Below are positions 25,966 through 36,300 of a stretch of 64,000 bases of DNA, piece by piece. Position numbers and translations under genes: made by a program. Below the pieces are notes generated by a model that made no database searches, was not told the DNA's origin, and saw nothing but the letters and a program-made list of their open reading frames with translations. Numbering within the stretch: position 1 is the first letter of the stretch; each line of letters opens with the position of its first letter. The stretch is from Bacteroidota bacterium (lineage in GTDB: Bacteria; Bacteroidota; Rhodothermia; Rhodothermales; UBA10348), in NCBI GenBank assembly GCA_029262855.1, contig JAJCYP010000054.1, positions 22,998 to 86,997 on the forward strand, read 5' to 3'.

Positions 25966-26483
25966 TCCCCGGAGGACTTGGGTTCGATGCCTTCTTTCTG
26001 CATGAATTCCTGAAACGACATGTCGCGGAACGACTCCGTTGCGATGAAACGCAGCACCGGGAAGTACGAATCGTAGTCGTGGAAACCGGGGAGTCGCGTT
26101 ATGTACGCGCCGTCCGGACTCAGGAATATGGTGGTCGGGGTGCCCGTCGCGCCGAAGCCCGCCGAGAGTTCGCCTGAGGAGAGGGAGTACCCGAGATAGG
26201 ACAGCGTGTCGTCCTTCACGTCAATATTCAGCCGGCCGGTGACGAAGTGCTTGTTCACGTAGTCGAGCAGATCCTCGCGCGTGTACACCTCCTCCTGCAT
26301 CTTTCTGCACCATCCGCAGCGCGGGGACCAGATATCCACAAGCACCATCTTGCCTGAGTCCTCGCCGTCGGCCAGCGCCTCCTCGAAGGGGATCCACTCG
26401 GGGACGCGGGGTTCCTGGGCACACGCCGCAGTCGCGGAGATGAGCACCAGGGTCAGACAAAGTGTCGGAAACGTTCGGATCAT
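25959..26483 (-). CDS. Secreted thioredoxin-fold protein
   Basis: A 174-residue exported thioredoxin-like protein. ATG 26483 gives a signal peptide (MIRTFPTLCLTLVLISATAA). A Cys follows (AACAQ), so a lipoprotein is possible although the lipobox (T-A-A-C) is poor. The active site CGWC lies in VLVDIWSPRCGWCRKMQEEV, with the cis-Pro loop ATGTPTTIFLSPDG. This is the arrangement of periplasmic thiol reductases such as SoxW or DsbD-tail-like proteins, so it probably reduces or isomerises disulfides in the periplasm. The partner is unknown. It is 11 bases downstream of the glycosyltransferase stop on the same strand. Confidence 0.88.
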   Translation of the reverse strand: MIRTFPTLCLTLVLISATAACAQEPRVPEWIPFEEALADGEDSGKMVLVDIWSPRCGWCRKMQEEVYTREDLLDYVNKHFVTGRLNIDVKDDTLSYLGYSLSSGELSAGFGATGTPTTIFLSPDGAYITRLPGFHDYDSYFPVLRFIATESFRDMSFQEFMQKEGIEPKSSGDQ

Positions 26484-26493
26484 GCGTTTTTGC

Positions 26494-27735
26494 TCAGGAG
26501 CCGGCGATGAGGTCGGTCAATCGGGCGACGAAGGCTGGAGAAGCCTTATTCCAGTCTAATGTTTCGGCAGCGGCCGTTGCGTTACAGCGAAGTGTCTCAT
26601 GACGGTGCCGGACGGCGGCACTCAGCGTGTCGCGGATACTGACCTTGTTTCCAGGATCGACCGTCCAGCCGCATTCATAATCCGAGATCATCTTTCGGGT
26701 CTCGATCAGATCAGACGCGACAACGGGCAGTCCGGCGGCGAGGTAGTCGAAGAGCTTGTTCGGCAAGGCATAGCGGTGATTCAGGCAGGTTGGCTGCAGC
26801 AGCGTGACCCCGACATCGGCTTCAGCCACGACACCCAGGAGTTCGGCCGGCGCGAGGGCGTCCATGAAGTGGACCCGATCCTGCAGGCCCTGAACCAGGG
26901 TGTTGGCCTGCAGCCTGGCCCGCTCGGGACCATAGCCCAGGAATACCAGGCGGGTGTCGCGGGGGTCAGAGGGTCGCCACAGGGCCATGGCGCCAATGAG
27001 TTGTTCTGCGCCCCGGTCTTTTCGCAGTTGGCCAACGTGCAGGATCACGGGCGTGTCCTTGCCAATACCGAGCTCGGTCCGGAGGCGGTCAGCAGGAACC
27101 ACGGGCCTGTAGGCCGGCGCGTTAAACTGGACCAGCGGTCGGGGCATCTTGTACGCCGTCTCCAGGTGCTCGGCGATTGACCCGGAGACCGTCCACACCT
27201 GCGCGGCCTGTCGTATGTGGCGCCGCTCGACGAGTCCCCACATCCAACGGACATGGGGCCGACCCACCGTGGCCGACACGTGTGTGTACAGTTCACGTGC
27301 GTCGTACGTGTACGAACCCTGACCGGCGGCGGCGTGGACAGCGGCGAGCACGTACAAGTCGCTGGCGTGATACAGCCTGGCCGGCGTCCCGGAGAGCGCC
27401 CTGGAAAAGGCCTGGTGCAAGGCCCGAAAGAACCGCGGTCCGCCCGAGCCGGGCACCGTGACCGGGACAATCCTGACGCCGGCCGGGAGGGTGGACTCAA
27501 TGTCGGTTCCGGGCAGGCAAACCACGGTGACTGAGAGCCCCGAGTTCGCCAAGGCACCGAGTTGGCGTAGGGCCCGGGCGTTTCGGTGGACGTCGCCGGC
27601 CATGGCGAAGGCAATATCGGTGGGCTTGCTCAGGAGGGCGGTTCTGCTTCGTGTGGTCCAGGCACAAACCGACGCTCTTTCGAATGGTTCGTGAATTGGA
27701 GTGGGTACGCCAAAATGCCTTCTGAATCGTTGCAT
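26494..27735 (-). CDS. Glycosyltransferase, GT4-like
   Basis: A 413-residue GT-B glycosyltransferase. The C-terminal nucleotide-sugar domain has ILHVGQLRKDRGAEQLIGAM, LVFLGYGPERARLQ, and the signature region VGVTLLQPTCLNHRYALPNK followed by LFDYLAAGLPVVASDL, whose E/N-x7-E-like element is modified to NHRYALPNK. The N-terminal domain starts TDIAFAMAGDVHRNARAL. The first 35 residues from the ATG at 27735 look poorly conserved, so the true start may be downstream. The acceptor is unknown; roles include polysaccharide or glycoprotein synthesis. Its start is 7 bases from the LacI palindromic operator, so it may be repressed by that regulator. Confidence 0.85.
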   Translation of the reverse strand: MQRFRRHFGVPTPIHEPFERASVCAWTTRSRTALLSKPTDIAFAMAGDVHRNARALRQLGALANSGLSVTVVCLPGTDIESTLPAGVRIVPVTVPGSGGPRFFRALHQAFSRALSGTPARLYHASDLYVLAAVHAAAGQGSYTYDARELYTHVSATVGRPHVRWMWGLVERRHIRQAAQVWTVSGSIAEHLETAYKMPRPLVQFNAPAYRPVVPADRLRTELGIGKDTPVILHVGQLRKDRGAEQLIGAMALWRPSDPRDTRLVFLGYGPERARLQANTLVQGLQDRVHFMDALAPAELLGVVAEADVGVTLLQPTCLNHRYALPNKLFDYLAAGLPVVASDLIETRKMISDYECGWTVDPGNKVSIRDTLSAAVRHRHETLRCNATAAAETLDWNKASPAFVARLTDLIAGS

Positions 27736-27741
27736 TTTGCC

Positions 27742-27757
27742 GTGTAAGCGCTTACAC
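27742..27757. promoter_or_regulatory. LacI-family operator palindrome
   Basis: GTGTAAGCGCTTACAC is a perfect 16-bp palindrome with the central CG step typical of LacI/GalR operators. It lies between the divergent glycosyltransferase (start 27735) and the lacI-type gene (start about 27833), the expected place for autoregulation. I found no second copy elsewhere in the window by eye. Confidence 0.75.
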
Positions 27758-27832
27758 TATGCCTTACACCATCCCCTCGGGATCCGCCATCGCTTCCAGC
27801 ACCCACCAGATTCGATTGCGGCCGATGTTGCT

Positions 27833-28885
27833 GTGCCGGTGACCATCTACGACATAGCGAACAAGGCCGGAGTGTCCATCGCAACCGTTTCCCGCGTCTT
27901 CAACGGGAGCACGCGCGTGTCCGCGAATACGCGGAGCAACGTGCTGAAGGTTGCTGCTGACCTCGGCTATCAGCCCCATGCCACCGCCAGGTCCCTCGCC
28001 AGGCGGAAATCGAGCATCGTGTCGGCTGTTATCCCGATGCTCACGAACTACTTCTTCGTGGAAATCCTTCGGGGGCTGCAGGACACCCTGGCGCGCACGG
28101 AGTACGACTTACTCGTGTTTTCGGCGCGGACACTGGACGAGGTTGACGGTCAAATGGATCGTGCACTGCAGCGCGGACAGGCAGCAGGAATTTTTGTCTT
28201 CTCCAGTCCGATGACCGGAGAGCGCGTGACCAAGCTGTCCGCCTTCAACGAAGCACTGGTGCTCGTGGACTGCTTCCATCCCGGTCTGGATTCGGTGACG
28301 ACCAACAACCTGGAGGGCGGCGAAGTGGCTACGCGGCACCTCCTGGAGACAGGCTGCGAGCGACTTGCGCTCATCATGGCAAATCCGGAATCCGTGCCCG
28401 CGAGGGACCGCCGGGACGGATTCGAGCGTGCATTGGCCTCGGCCGGTCGAGAGTTCGACCCATCTCATGTTGTCACCAGCACAGATGAGGATCATCACGG
28501 TTACAACGAACAGTCGGGCTATGACGCCATGCGAAAATTGCTGGCCGGGAAGGTGTGCCCTGACGGTGTGGTTGCGACCTCGGACGTGCAGGCCATAGGT
28601 GCGCTGCGAGCCATCCGCGAAGCGGGCCTGTCGGCGCCGGAAGACATACGAGTGGTGGGCTACGACGACATTCTTATTGCACGCCACGTGGGTCTTACCA
28701 CCATCCGTCAGCCCATGTACGAAATGGGTGTGATGGCCGCCGAGCGTCTGCTTTCCCAGATTGAAGTGCCGACGCAGACACGGGCCCAGACGGTGCTGTC
28801 ACCCTGTCTTGTAGTGCGGAGGACCACATCAAATGACGTCGGCTCCGGGGAAGAACCCAGCGGGCAGATCGTGGGCAGGGCATGA
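27833..28885 (+). CDS. LacI-family transcriptional regulator
   Basis: Sugar-responsive repressor of about 350 residues. From GTG 27833 (or GTG 27839) the N-terminus is VTIYDIANKAGVSIATVSRV, the classic LacI helix-turn-helix, with the hinge (ARSLARRKSS) near residue 60. The periplasmic-binding-protein-like effector domain covers about 65-335 (VIPMLTNYFFVEILRGLQDT, AIGALRAIREAGL, VVGYDDILIA). The longer in-frame reading to 27701 includes the operator region and is not credible. It overlaps the next gene by ATGA at 28882, so regulator and chaperone are co-translated. As the first gene of the glucan locus it is the probable maltodextrin-responsive regulator; the effector is inferred. Confidence 0.92.
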   Translation: MPVTIYDIANKAGVSIATVSRVFNGSTRVSANTRSNVLKVAADLGYQPHATARSLARRKSSIVSAVIPMLTNYFFVEILRGLQDTLARTEYDLLVFSARTLDEVDGQMDRALQRGQAAGIFVFSSPMTGERVTKLSAFNEALVLVDCFHPGLDSVTTNNLEGGEVATRHLLETGCERLALIMANPESVPARDRRDGFERALASAGREFDPSHVVTSTDEDHHGYNEQSGYDAMRKLLAGKVCPDGVVATSDVQAIGALRAIREAGLSAPEDIRVVGYDDILIARHVGLTTIRQPMYEMGVMAAERLLSQIEVPTQTRAQTVLSPCLVVRRTTSNDVGSGEEPSGQIVGRA

Positions 28886-30537
28886 GGAGAGTCTTACAAT
28901 CATCCTTGATCATCACCGTGCTCGTGCTCTTCGCCGGGTGTGGAAGCGGACAGCCCGCCAAGGAGACCCTTGCGGTCGTCAATGGGCGAACCATCAGCCT
29001 GGATCAATATCAGCGGGGGTATCGCGAGTACCTGTTCCGTGGCGGTCTCCCTGACGAACCGACCCGTCGCGCCGCGTTTCTGAACCGGCTCATCGCGGTG
29101 GAACTCATCGCGGCCGAGGCGCGCGACGCCGGCATTGAGGACACGGAGGATTTCGTTCAGGCGCGGGAGCGGGCCCGGCAGAAGCTTCTCATCGAGGCGT
29201 ACCTGGCCGACGAAGTCTACAGCAGGATCGAGATCACAGATCAGGATCTGGTGGACCAGTTCGTGCGGGTCAACACGCAGATGACGGCCAGGCACCTTCG
29301 GGCCGCCGGACCCGAGGAAGCGGCTCGCCTGGTCGAGCGGCTGCAGCAGGGTGAATCCTTCGAAGCCCTGGCTGCGGAAGTCTTTGCCGATCCTGTCCTC
29401 GCGAGTAATGGGGGCCTGATTGGGACATTCGGGTTCGACGAAATGGATCCCGCATTTGAAGACGCCGCGTTCCGCCTTCGCGTCGGGGAGGTTTCCGAGC
29501 CGGTGCGTACGTCGCAGGGCTATTCCGTCATCAGGCTGGATGACAGATTCACGAAGCCGGTGATGACCGAGAGCGAGTTTGCGGAGTCCCGCGACAAGCT
29601 GACCGGATTTGTGCGGGGCAGGAAGGAGGTAGACGCGCGGCGCCGATTCCTGGACGAACTCCTGGCCGAGGCAAATGCTACGGTGAACGCTGCCGAAGCG
29701 CTGGCCCTTCTAGCTGCAGACGCCGAGTCGGCTGAGGGCGACGCATCACGGCCTGTCGTGACCTTCACGCTCGACGGGGTCGCGGAGTCCTGGACGCTGG
29801 ACGAGCTGATGGCCGCCGCAGAATTCACATCGGACCGGCAGCGTCGTTCCGTGGATGACGAAATCGACTTCAAGGCGTTCGCAGAGGGCCTGGTTGCCAG
29901 AAGCCTCCTGCTGTCCAAGGCGAACGAGCGCAATCTCGGCCGTGACCAGCGGGTCCGCGAGGGGCTGGACGCTGCGATGTCCGAGTGGATCTATGAGGAG
30001 GCGTTCAATCAGATCGTAGAGGACATGGAGCTCCCCGACGAGGAGCTGAAGGCGTATTTCGAGGCCAACCGCGAGGAATTCAAGCTGCCGTCCAAGGCAC
30101 GTCTGAGGGAAATCGTAACCGCAACCAAGGCCGACGCCGATGCGCTGAAAAGCCGAGCGAGCGGCGCCAATTTCGAGGCCATCGCCCGCCAGGAATCGCT
30201 CCGACCGGAATCAGCGTCTTCCGGAGGTGACCTGGGTTCCTTTTCCAAGGAGGAATTGGGGCCGTGGGGAGACCAGGTTTTCGCCGCACGCGCTGGGGCG
30301 ATTGTCGGCCCATTGCCATCGGCCGGAAAATACATCCTGCTCAAGGTGGACGCCTTTGAGCCCGCGCGTCCCGCAACATTCGAAGAAGCCCGGTCACAGG
30401 CCACGGCGCTTCTGCGTCGCGAGCGCCAACAGACCTACCTGCGCGGGCATGTCCAGATGCTCCGCAGCCGATATCCCGTACGAATCGTGATTGAGTCCCT
30501 TGAAGATGTACCGCTTTCAGGACCTGCAAATGCTTAA
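28882..30537 (+). CDS. Parvulin-type peptidyl-prolyl isomerase lipoprotein
   Basis: SurA/PpiC-like periplasmic chaperone, 551 residues, with a lipoprotein signal (LIITVLVLFAGC, Cys20). An N-terminal helical chaperone region (residues about 30-130) is followed by one parvulin domain at about 130-225 (QMTARHLRAAGPEEAARLVE, SNGGLIGTFGFDEMDPAFED). After a second helical section comes another domain at about 390-500 (SKARLREIVTATKADADALK, SSGGDLGSFSKEEL). Two domains as in SurA suggest a role in outer-membrane protein folding. Placement between lacI and a TonB receptor suggests it helps fold the barrel proteins of this locus. Its stop overlaps the receptor start region by 8 bases. Confidence 0.88.
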   Translation: MRRVLQSSLIITVLVLFAGCGSGQPAKETLAVVNGRTISLDQYQRGYREYLFRGGLPDEPTRRAAFLNRLIAVELIAAEARDAGIEDTEDFVQARERARQKLLIEAYLADEVYSRIEITDQDLVDQFVRVNTQMTARHLRAAGPEEAARLVERLQQGESFEALAAEVFADPVLASNGGLIGTFGFDEMDPAFEDAAFRLRVGEVSEPVRTSQGYSVIRLDDRFTKPVMTESEFAESRDKLTGFVRGRKEVDARRRFLDELLAEANATVNAAEALALLAADAESAEGDASRPVVTFTLDGVAESWTLDELMAAAEFTSDRQRRSVDDEIDFKAFAEGLVARSLLLSKANERNLGRDQRVREGLDAAMSEWIYEEAFNQIVEDMELPDEELKAYFEANREEFKLPSKARLREIVTATKADADALKSRASGANFEAIARQESLRPESASSGGDLGSFSKEELGPWGDQVFAARAGAIVGPLPSAGKYILLKVDAFEPARPATFEEARSQATALLRRERQQTYLRGHVQMLRSRYPVRIVIESLEDVPLSGPANA

Positions 30538-33379
30538 CAGAACTCCAAGGCTTGGACGCCTGGCCACACTGCTCGGCCTTGTGGGATCCATTATGGTTCT
30601 GCAGCCGGCCATGGCGCAGACGGGCAAGATCTCCGGTACCGTCATCGACGATACCGGTCTGCCGCTTCCGGGCGTGAACGTCCTCATCGAAGGCACCCTG
30701 CAGGGAACGGCGTCAAACCTGGACGGTGAGTTCGTCATCATCGGTGTTCGACCAGGCACCTACACCATCGCCGCCTCCTTCATCGGGTTCTCGACGCAGC
30801 GCCGTGAGGGCGTCCGGGTCAATGTTGATTTGACGACGACCGTGGACTTCACCATGGTTGAGGAGATCTTCCAGGGCGAAGAAATTGTGATCACCGCCGA
30901 GGCCGAGACTGTCCGGAAGGACGTCACGAGTTCGGAAGCGCGCGTCACCTCGGAGACGCTGGATCGACTTCCCGTGACCGAGCTCGGTCAGGTATTGGAA
31001 GTGCAGGCGGGCATCACCAATCGGAATGGGCTGCACGTTCGTGGCGGGCGTTCAAGCGAGATCGTATTCATGGTCGATGGGGTGCCGGTCACCGATTCCT
31101 ACGATGGCTCGACGTCGGTCCAGCTCGAGAATGACGGTATCGAGGAGCTGCAGATCATTTCGGGCACGTTCAACGCGGAGTATGGCAACGCCATGTCGGG
31201 GGTGATCAATGTGGTCACCAAGGAGGGTGGCCGCGACTACAAGGGGAGCTTTTCCAGCTACATCGGCTCCTATGCTGTGACCGGAAGCGGCGGCGAGAGC
31301 TTCCTTCGTGGGACGGACGTGGAGGACAACAGGGAAGCTGGCATCGAATACCGCGATGTCGACCCCTACTCGTACCTGCCCTTCAAGCCCGGCCAGTTCT
31401 ACAACACGCAGCTGGCGCTGGAAGGCCCTGTGTTGGGAGACAAACTGACCTTCTTTGCCCTCGGCCGCTACTTCAACAACGACGGTTGGCTGTACGGCGC
31501 CAACATCTATGACATCAATGGGCAGGCGGGGGACTCGACGCTGGTCCCGATGAACAACTTCGCGCGCCTGTCCTGGCAGGGCAACCTCCGGTACCGCGCC
31601 TCCAGCAAGATCATCCTGAACCTGATCGGTCAGGGCCAGTCGTCGGAGAGTCGCGGGTACAATCTCTTCCGCCGGTGGTCTCCGGACGGTCGTTCCTACG
31701 GCCTCAACGACGGGTACAATGTGATGCTGAAGATGACCCATCTGGTCAGCGCCACGACGTTCTATACGCTCAACGTGTCTACCTTCCGGGCCAAGAACGA
31801 GTCGTACCTCTACAGCGACCCCTTCGACGCGCGCTATAACGGATTCAACCTCACTCCGCCCGATTCGGTGGAGTTCACGCCGGGCAACTTCCAGCCCGTG
31901 GTGACCGGATTTGGGCGTTACGGTCGGGGTGGAACGGATCTGGGCCGGTTCGAGCGCACCACGGACACCATCCTGCTCAAGGGAGACCTGTCCAGCCAGA
32001 TCGGCCGCTCCCATCTCACCAAGGCCGGGTTTCAGGTCAAGATCGACCGGATGAATCTCGGCGGCTTCTCGCTGCAACCGGCTACGAACGCCTCCGGCAA
32101 CCTGATCGAGCCTTTCCAGCCTGCGTTCCCGGATTCCAGTTCTTCCAGATACACCTGGTTCGAGGACTTCAGCCCGATCTCGCTCAGTGCGTATGTGCAG
32201 GACAAGATTGAGTTCGAGAACTTCATCGTGAACGCCGGGCTGCGGCTCGACTACTTCGATTCGCGCGCCGACGTGCCGGTGGACCCAAGCGATCCGAACA
32301 TCTTCAGTCCCCTCAAGGCCATCAACCGCTTCGGGGACGAGAACGGAGACGGCATCATCACGGCAGATGAGGAGCGGGCCGACAACAGGCTCACCGTCGC
32401 CGACCGCGAGGCCTATTGGTGGGCGGATTCGAGAAGCAACTGGCAGGTTTCCCCACGCCTTGGCGTGGCCTACCCGATCACCGAGCAGGGCGTCATCCAC
32501 TTCTCCTATGGCATCTTCTTTCAGGTGCCCACGGTGGATCAGATGTCGGCCAACTTCGGCTACAAGATCCCGAACGCGTCGGGATCCTACGGACCCTTCG
32601 GCAATCCGAATCTGGATGCGCAGAAGACCACGATGTACGAGATCGGCTTCAAGCAGGGGTTCGGCGAATTTGTACTGGACGTCACCGGCTACTACCGCGA
32701 TGTGCGTTCCTGGGTGTCCACTTCGAGCCCGATTCTTGCCGCCCTTCCCGGCATCAACTACGTGGTCTACACCAACCGCGACTATGCCAATACGCGCGGC
32801 CTGACGGCCAGCCTGAAGAAAAACTTCTCCGAGGGCTGGGGCTTCGACCTGAACTACACCTATCAGGTGGCCGAGGGCTCCAATTCGAATCCGGCCGACG
32901 AGTTCTTCAGTCTTCTGGGCAACAACCAGCCAACCCTCGCGCTGCTGCCACTCAACTGGGACCAGCGACACAAGATCGCCGGTGCCGTCTACGCCGGCGG
33001 GGACGATTGGGGAAGCTCGATCCGTTTCCGGGCGGAATCAGGCTTCCCCTACACCCCCTCCTTCGCGCAGGCCGCGCTGACCGGGAATGACGTGCAGCCG
33101 GAGTTTCCGAGCAACTCTCGCCGGATCGCGGGCGCCGCCGAGGCGGACTTCAGCTTCTATAGGCAGTTCACCGTCGGCAACATCCGGCCCCGTTTGACGC
33201 TCGACATTTTCAATGTCCTCGACACCCGGAACGTGAACTCCGTCTTCTCCGATACGGGTGAGCCCGATGTCACGCTCGATCAGCTCAGGACGGGCCAGTT
33301 TGACCCGGGATACTTCGTCAGGCCCGAGCACTTCCGCGAGCCGCGCCGGATTCAGCTCGGCGTTGATTTTCGATTCTAG
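30530..33379 (+). CDS. TonB-dependent outer-membrane receptor
   Basis: Outer-membrane active transporter of about 949 residues. ATG 30530 gives a signal peptide (MLNRTPRLGRLATLLGLVGS... ending AMA-Q); ATG 30506 is an alternative. A carboxypeptidase-regulatory-like domain (about 31-115: GKISGTVIDDTGLPLPGVNV) is followed by a TonB-box-like EEIVITAEAETVRKD and the plug (LGQVLEVQAGITNRNGLHVR, FNAEYGNAMSGVINVVTKEG). The 22-strand barrel ends RRIQLGVDFRF with a terminal Phe. It is Oar/CirA-like rather than a classical SusC, and no SusD follows. The context of amylases suggests maltodextrin uptake, which is inferred. Confidence 0.93.
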   Translation: MLNRTPRLGRLATLLGLVGSIMVLQPAMAQTGKISGTVIDDTGLPLPGVNVLIEGTLQGTASNLDGEFVIIGVRPGTYTIAASFIGFSTQRREGVRVNVDLTTTVDFTMVEEIFQGEEIVITAEAETVRKDVTSSEARVTSETLDRLPVTELGQVLEVQAGITNRNGLHVRGGRSSEIVFMVDGVPVTDSYDGSTSVQLENDGIEELQIISGTFNAEYGNAMSGVINVVTKEGGRDYKGSFSSYIGSYAVTGSGGESFLRGTDVEDNREAGIEYRDVDPYSYLPFKPGQFYNTQLALEGPVLGDKLTFFALGRYFNNDGWLYGANIYDINGQAGDSTLVPMNNFARLSWQGNLRYRASSKIILNLIGQGQSSESRGYNLFRRWSPDGRSYGLNDGYNVMLKMTHLVSATTFYTLNVSTFRAKNESYLYSDPFDARYNGFNLTPPDSVEFTPGNFQPVVTGFGRYGRGGTDLGRFERTTDTILLKGDLSSQIGRSHLTKAGFQVKIDRMNLGGFSLQPATNASGNLIEPFQPAFPDSSSSRYTWFEDFSPISLSAYVQDKIEFENFIVNAGLRLDYFDSRADVPVDPSDPNIFSPLKAINRFGDENGDGIITADEERADNRLTVADREAYWWADSRSNWQVSPRLGVAYPITEQGVIHFSYGIFFQVPTVDQMSANFGYKIPNASGSYGPFGNPNLDAQKTTMYEIGFKQGFGEFVLDVTGYYRDVRSWVSTSSPILAALPGINYVVYTNRDYANTRGLTASLKKNFSEGWGFDLNYTYQVAEGSNSNPADEFFSLLGNNQPTLALLPLNWDQRHKIAGAVYAGGDDWGSSIRFRAESGFPYTPSFAQAALTGNDVQPEFPSNSRRIAGAAEADFSFYRQFTVGNIRPRLTLDIFNVLDTRNVNSVFSDTGEPDVTLDQLRTGQFDPGYFVRPEHFREPRRIQLGVDFRF

Positions 33380-33385
33380 CAGGCG

Positions 33386-36300
33386 ATGGCCCAGCACTTA
33401 TACATGACCAGCATGCAGCATATCCGTCTCCTGGCGGTCGTCGCCCTGTTGTTTGTTTTCGGGACCGACGTTTCAAAGGCACAGGGTGTCATTGATCGCA
33501 ACCACGTCCCGAGCACCGAGCGCATCGATCCGTTCGAGCGCCGCCGGGACAACATCGACGGAAACAACATCCGCGCGAGTATTACCAACTACGGTCAGAC
33601 CGCCAACTCGGGAAGCCCCGGGGATTTTTTCTACGAGTGGCCCAAGAACACCGGTCGGCGATACATCGCTCTGACCCAGCTTTGGGTAGGAGCCCGCGTC
33701 AGGGACAACGCAGGCGATTCGCTGTTCGTCGTGGACGTGGCGAGCTTCCGTACCAACCCGGTCGACGAGAACATCTCCTGGACGTTCGAGCCCATCAAGG
33801 GCTACGTGAACCCGGCCGGAGCGTCGCTCGGTATTGCCCAGTCCGACGAGTTCAGTTCATGGCCTCCGTTTTGGCCGGACAAGCTCAGCGACGACACCGA
33901 TCCCGGATGGACCAATTCCTGGAATGGGTTCTTCGGCAAGAACGTCTTCAACGCTGATCAGGAGTTCTTCTACAAGGTGGGAGACGATCAGTACAACAAG
34001 TACCCCAACTATTTCCCCGACTCCACGGACACCAGCCGCAAGGGGCTTGGCATCGTAGCCGAGGTCCGAACGCTGGCCTGGAGCCAGATTCTGATTGACG
34101 ACGTGGTGTTCCACATCCATGGGGTGAAGAACGACGGGACCAGGGATCTCGATCAGGTAGGCTTGACCATCTGGCTGGCCGACCTCGTTGGCGGCGACAG
34201 TCAGGATGACATTCCGTTCTTCGATCTTCTGGAAGACGTGGCGTTCATGACGGATGCCGACGGAGTGGGCGATGAGTTCTTTGGCTCAGACCCGGTAGGG
34301 CAGGCGGTATTTGCCTTCCTCGAAACACCCGGCAATGCCGTCGACCGCATCGACAACGACGCGGACGCCTCTACGGCCACCGAGTGCAGTCCGAGCATCG
34401 GGGAGTGCAACAGCCCGGTTGTGCCGGAGAGTTTCTTGGCCAACGAAAACCCGATCAACGGAAAGGACGACAACGGCAACGGACTCATCGACGAGAACCG
34501 TACGCACACGCCCTTCGTGGGTGAGCAGGCGGTCAACGTGGGTGTAGGTTACGCAGACTACATCGACAACGACTCCGACGGCGAGCAGGGTGGCCCCATC
34601 ATCACCCAGGAGATGATCGCCCAGGCCTCCTCGAATTCCTTCCAGCGCTGGCCTCCCAATCCGGGGAACGATGCCATCTCCACCGGCCCGAACGGGCGCC
34701 CGATTGTCGGCATTCTCGGATTGAGTGATGAGGATCTCGGCCTGTCCTTCGCCGACGGCATCGACAATGATGGGTCCAATGTGACCCCGACTCCGGCCTA
34801 CCGGCTGCTCAGCGAGCCCGGCTCGCCCGTGGTGACCCAGGCCATTGTGGATCAAGCGGCAGGGGATGCCTACGGGCGGTACCGCGTGCCGGGGACGCGA
34901 ATCATCCTGTACCAGGTTGGTCCCGAAGACCTCGGAAAGGCCTACGCCGACGGCGTGGACAACGACAACGACGGCGCTGTGGACGAGGGGATTGACGAAG
35001 GCATCGACGAGATGATCGACGAATCCCGGGCCGACGGCATCGACAATGATGGCGACTGGAATTTCCTCCAGGATGACGTGGGACTGGACGGCGTTGGATT
35101 CTCGGGCGACACCGGCGATGGCGACGGCGTTCCGACCACCGGGGCCGGTACCAGTTTTCCGGGCGAGAAGAACATTGACGTCACCGACGTTTCGGAGTCC
35201 GACCAGATCGGTATCACGAACGTCCAGATCATTCCGGCCTTCTTCCTGAACTTCAACTCGCAGACGGACCGGTTCCTGTTCAACTCGTTCATGATTCCGG
35301 GTCTGTTCGATGAGAACATCCCCGAGCCGGGCGAGAACGACCTCGTGGTTTCGAGTTCAACCTTCCCGCTCAAGGCCGGACAGACCGAGCGCATCAGCCT
35401 CGCGATTATCCTGGGGATCACCGAGGATGAGGTGCTGAATTCGCGGGACAAGGCCCTGCAGGCCTATCTGGAGGACTACCAGTTCGCCCAGGCTCCGATC
35501 ACACCCGAGTTGTCGGCGGTGCCCGGCGACGGCAAGGTGACCCTGTATTGGGATTCGGATTCCGAGGACTCCTTTGACAACTTCCTGGCGGGTCTGGGGC
35601 GCAATCCGAATGACTTCGAAGGGTACCGCGTCTATCGCTCGACCGATGCGGCCTTCCTGGACGCGCTCACCATCACCGACGGATTCGGGAACGCGCTTCT
35701 TCGGAAGCCCATCGCCCAGTTCGACAAGATCGACGGTTTCTCGGGCTTCCACCCCGTGGACGTCAACGGGGTCAAGTTCTTTCTTGGCACGAACCGGCAG
35801 GATCCCGGTGAGGACGAGCAGGGTCTGACCCACTCGTTTGTGGATACGGATGTCACCAATGGCATCCAGTATTTCTACGCCGTGACGGCCTATGACTTCG
35901 GGTCGACCATCGATGACATTCCGCCCACCGAAACGCCGATCCGCATCCAGCGTCTGGCGGACGGGACCATCCTCACCGGCCGGAACGTGGTGGCAATCAC
36001 GCCCACCGCGCCCGTCGCGGGGTATGTCGGAGCCGACATCAAGGACCTGACTCGCGTGGAGGGAGCGACCTCGAGTCGCATCGGCTACGAGATCATCGAT
36101 CCGACCGTTCTCAATGATGGGGAACGCTTCCGGATCACCTTCCAGGATACCCTCCGCCTCGGCGGACGCAACTTCCCGGACACGCTGATCACGAAGAACT
36201 ATTCGCTGACCAACGTTTCCACGGGAGAAGTGCTCATAGACCGGTCGCGGTCATTCCTGGACGGTAAGGAATTCCCGATCTTCGATACCGAGGGAGACCC

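Noticed and set aside
31052..32971. 639-codon open frame antisense to the TonB receptor
   Set aside because: Typical shadow of a high-GC gene: no domain, no start context, and the opposite strand encodes a clear receptor.
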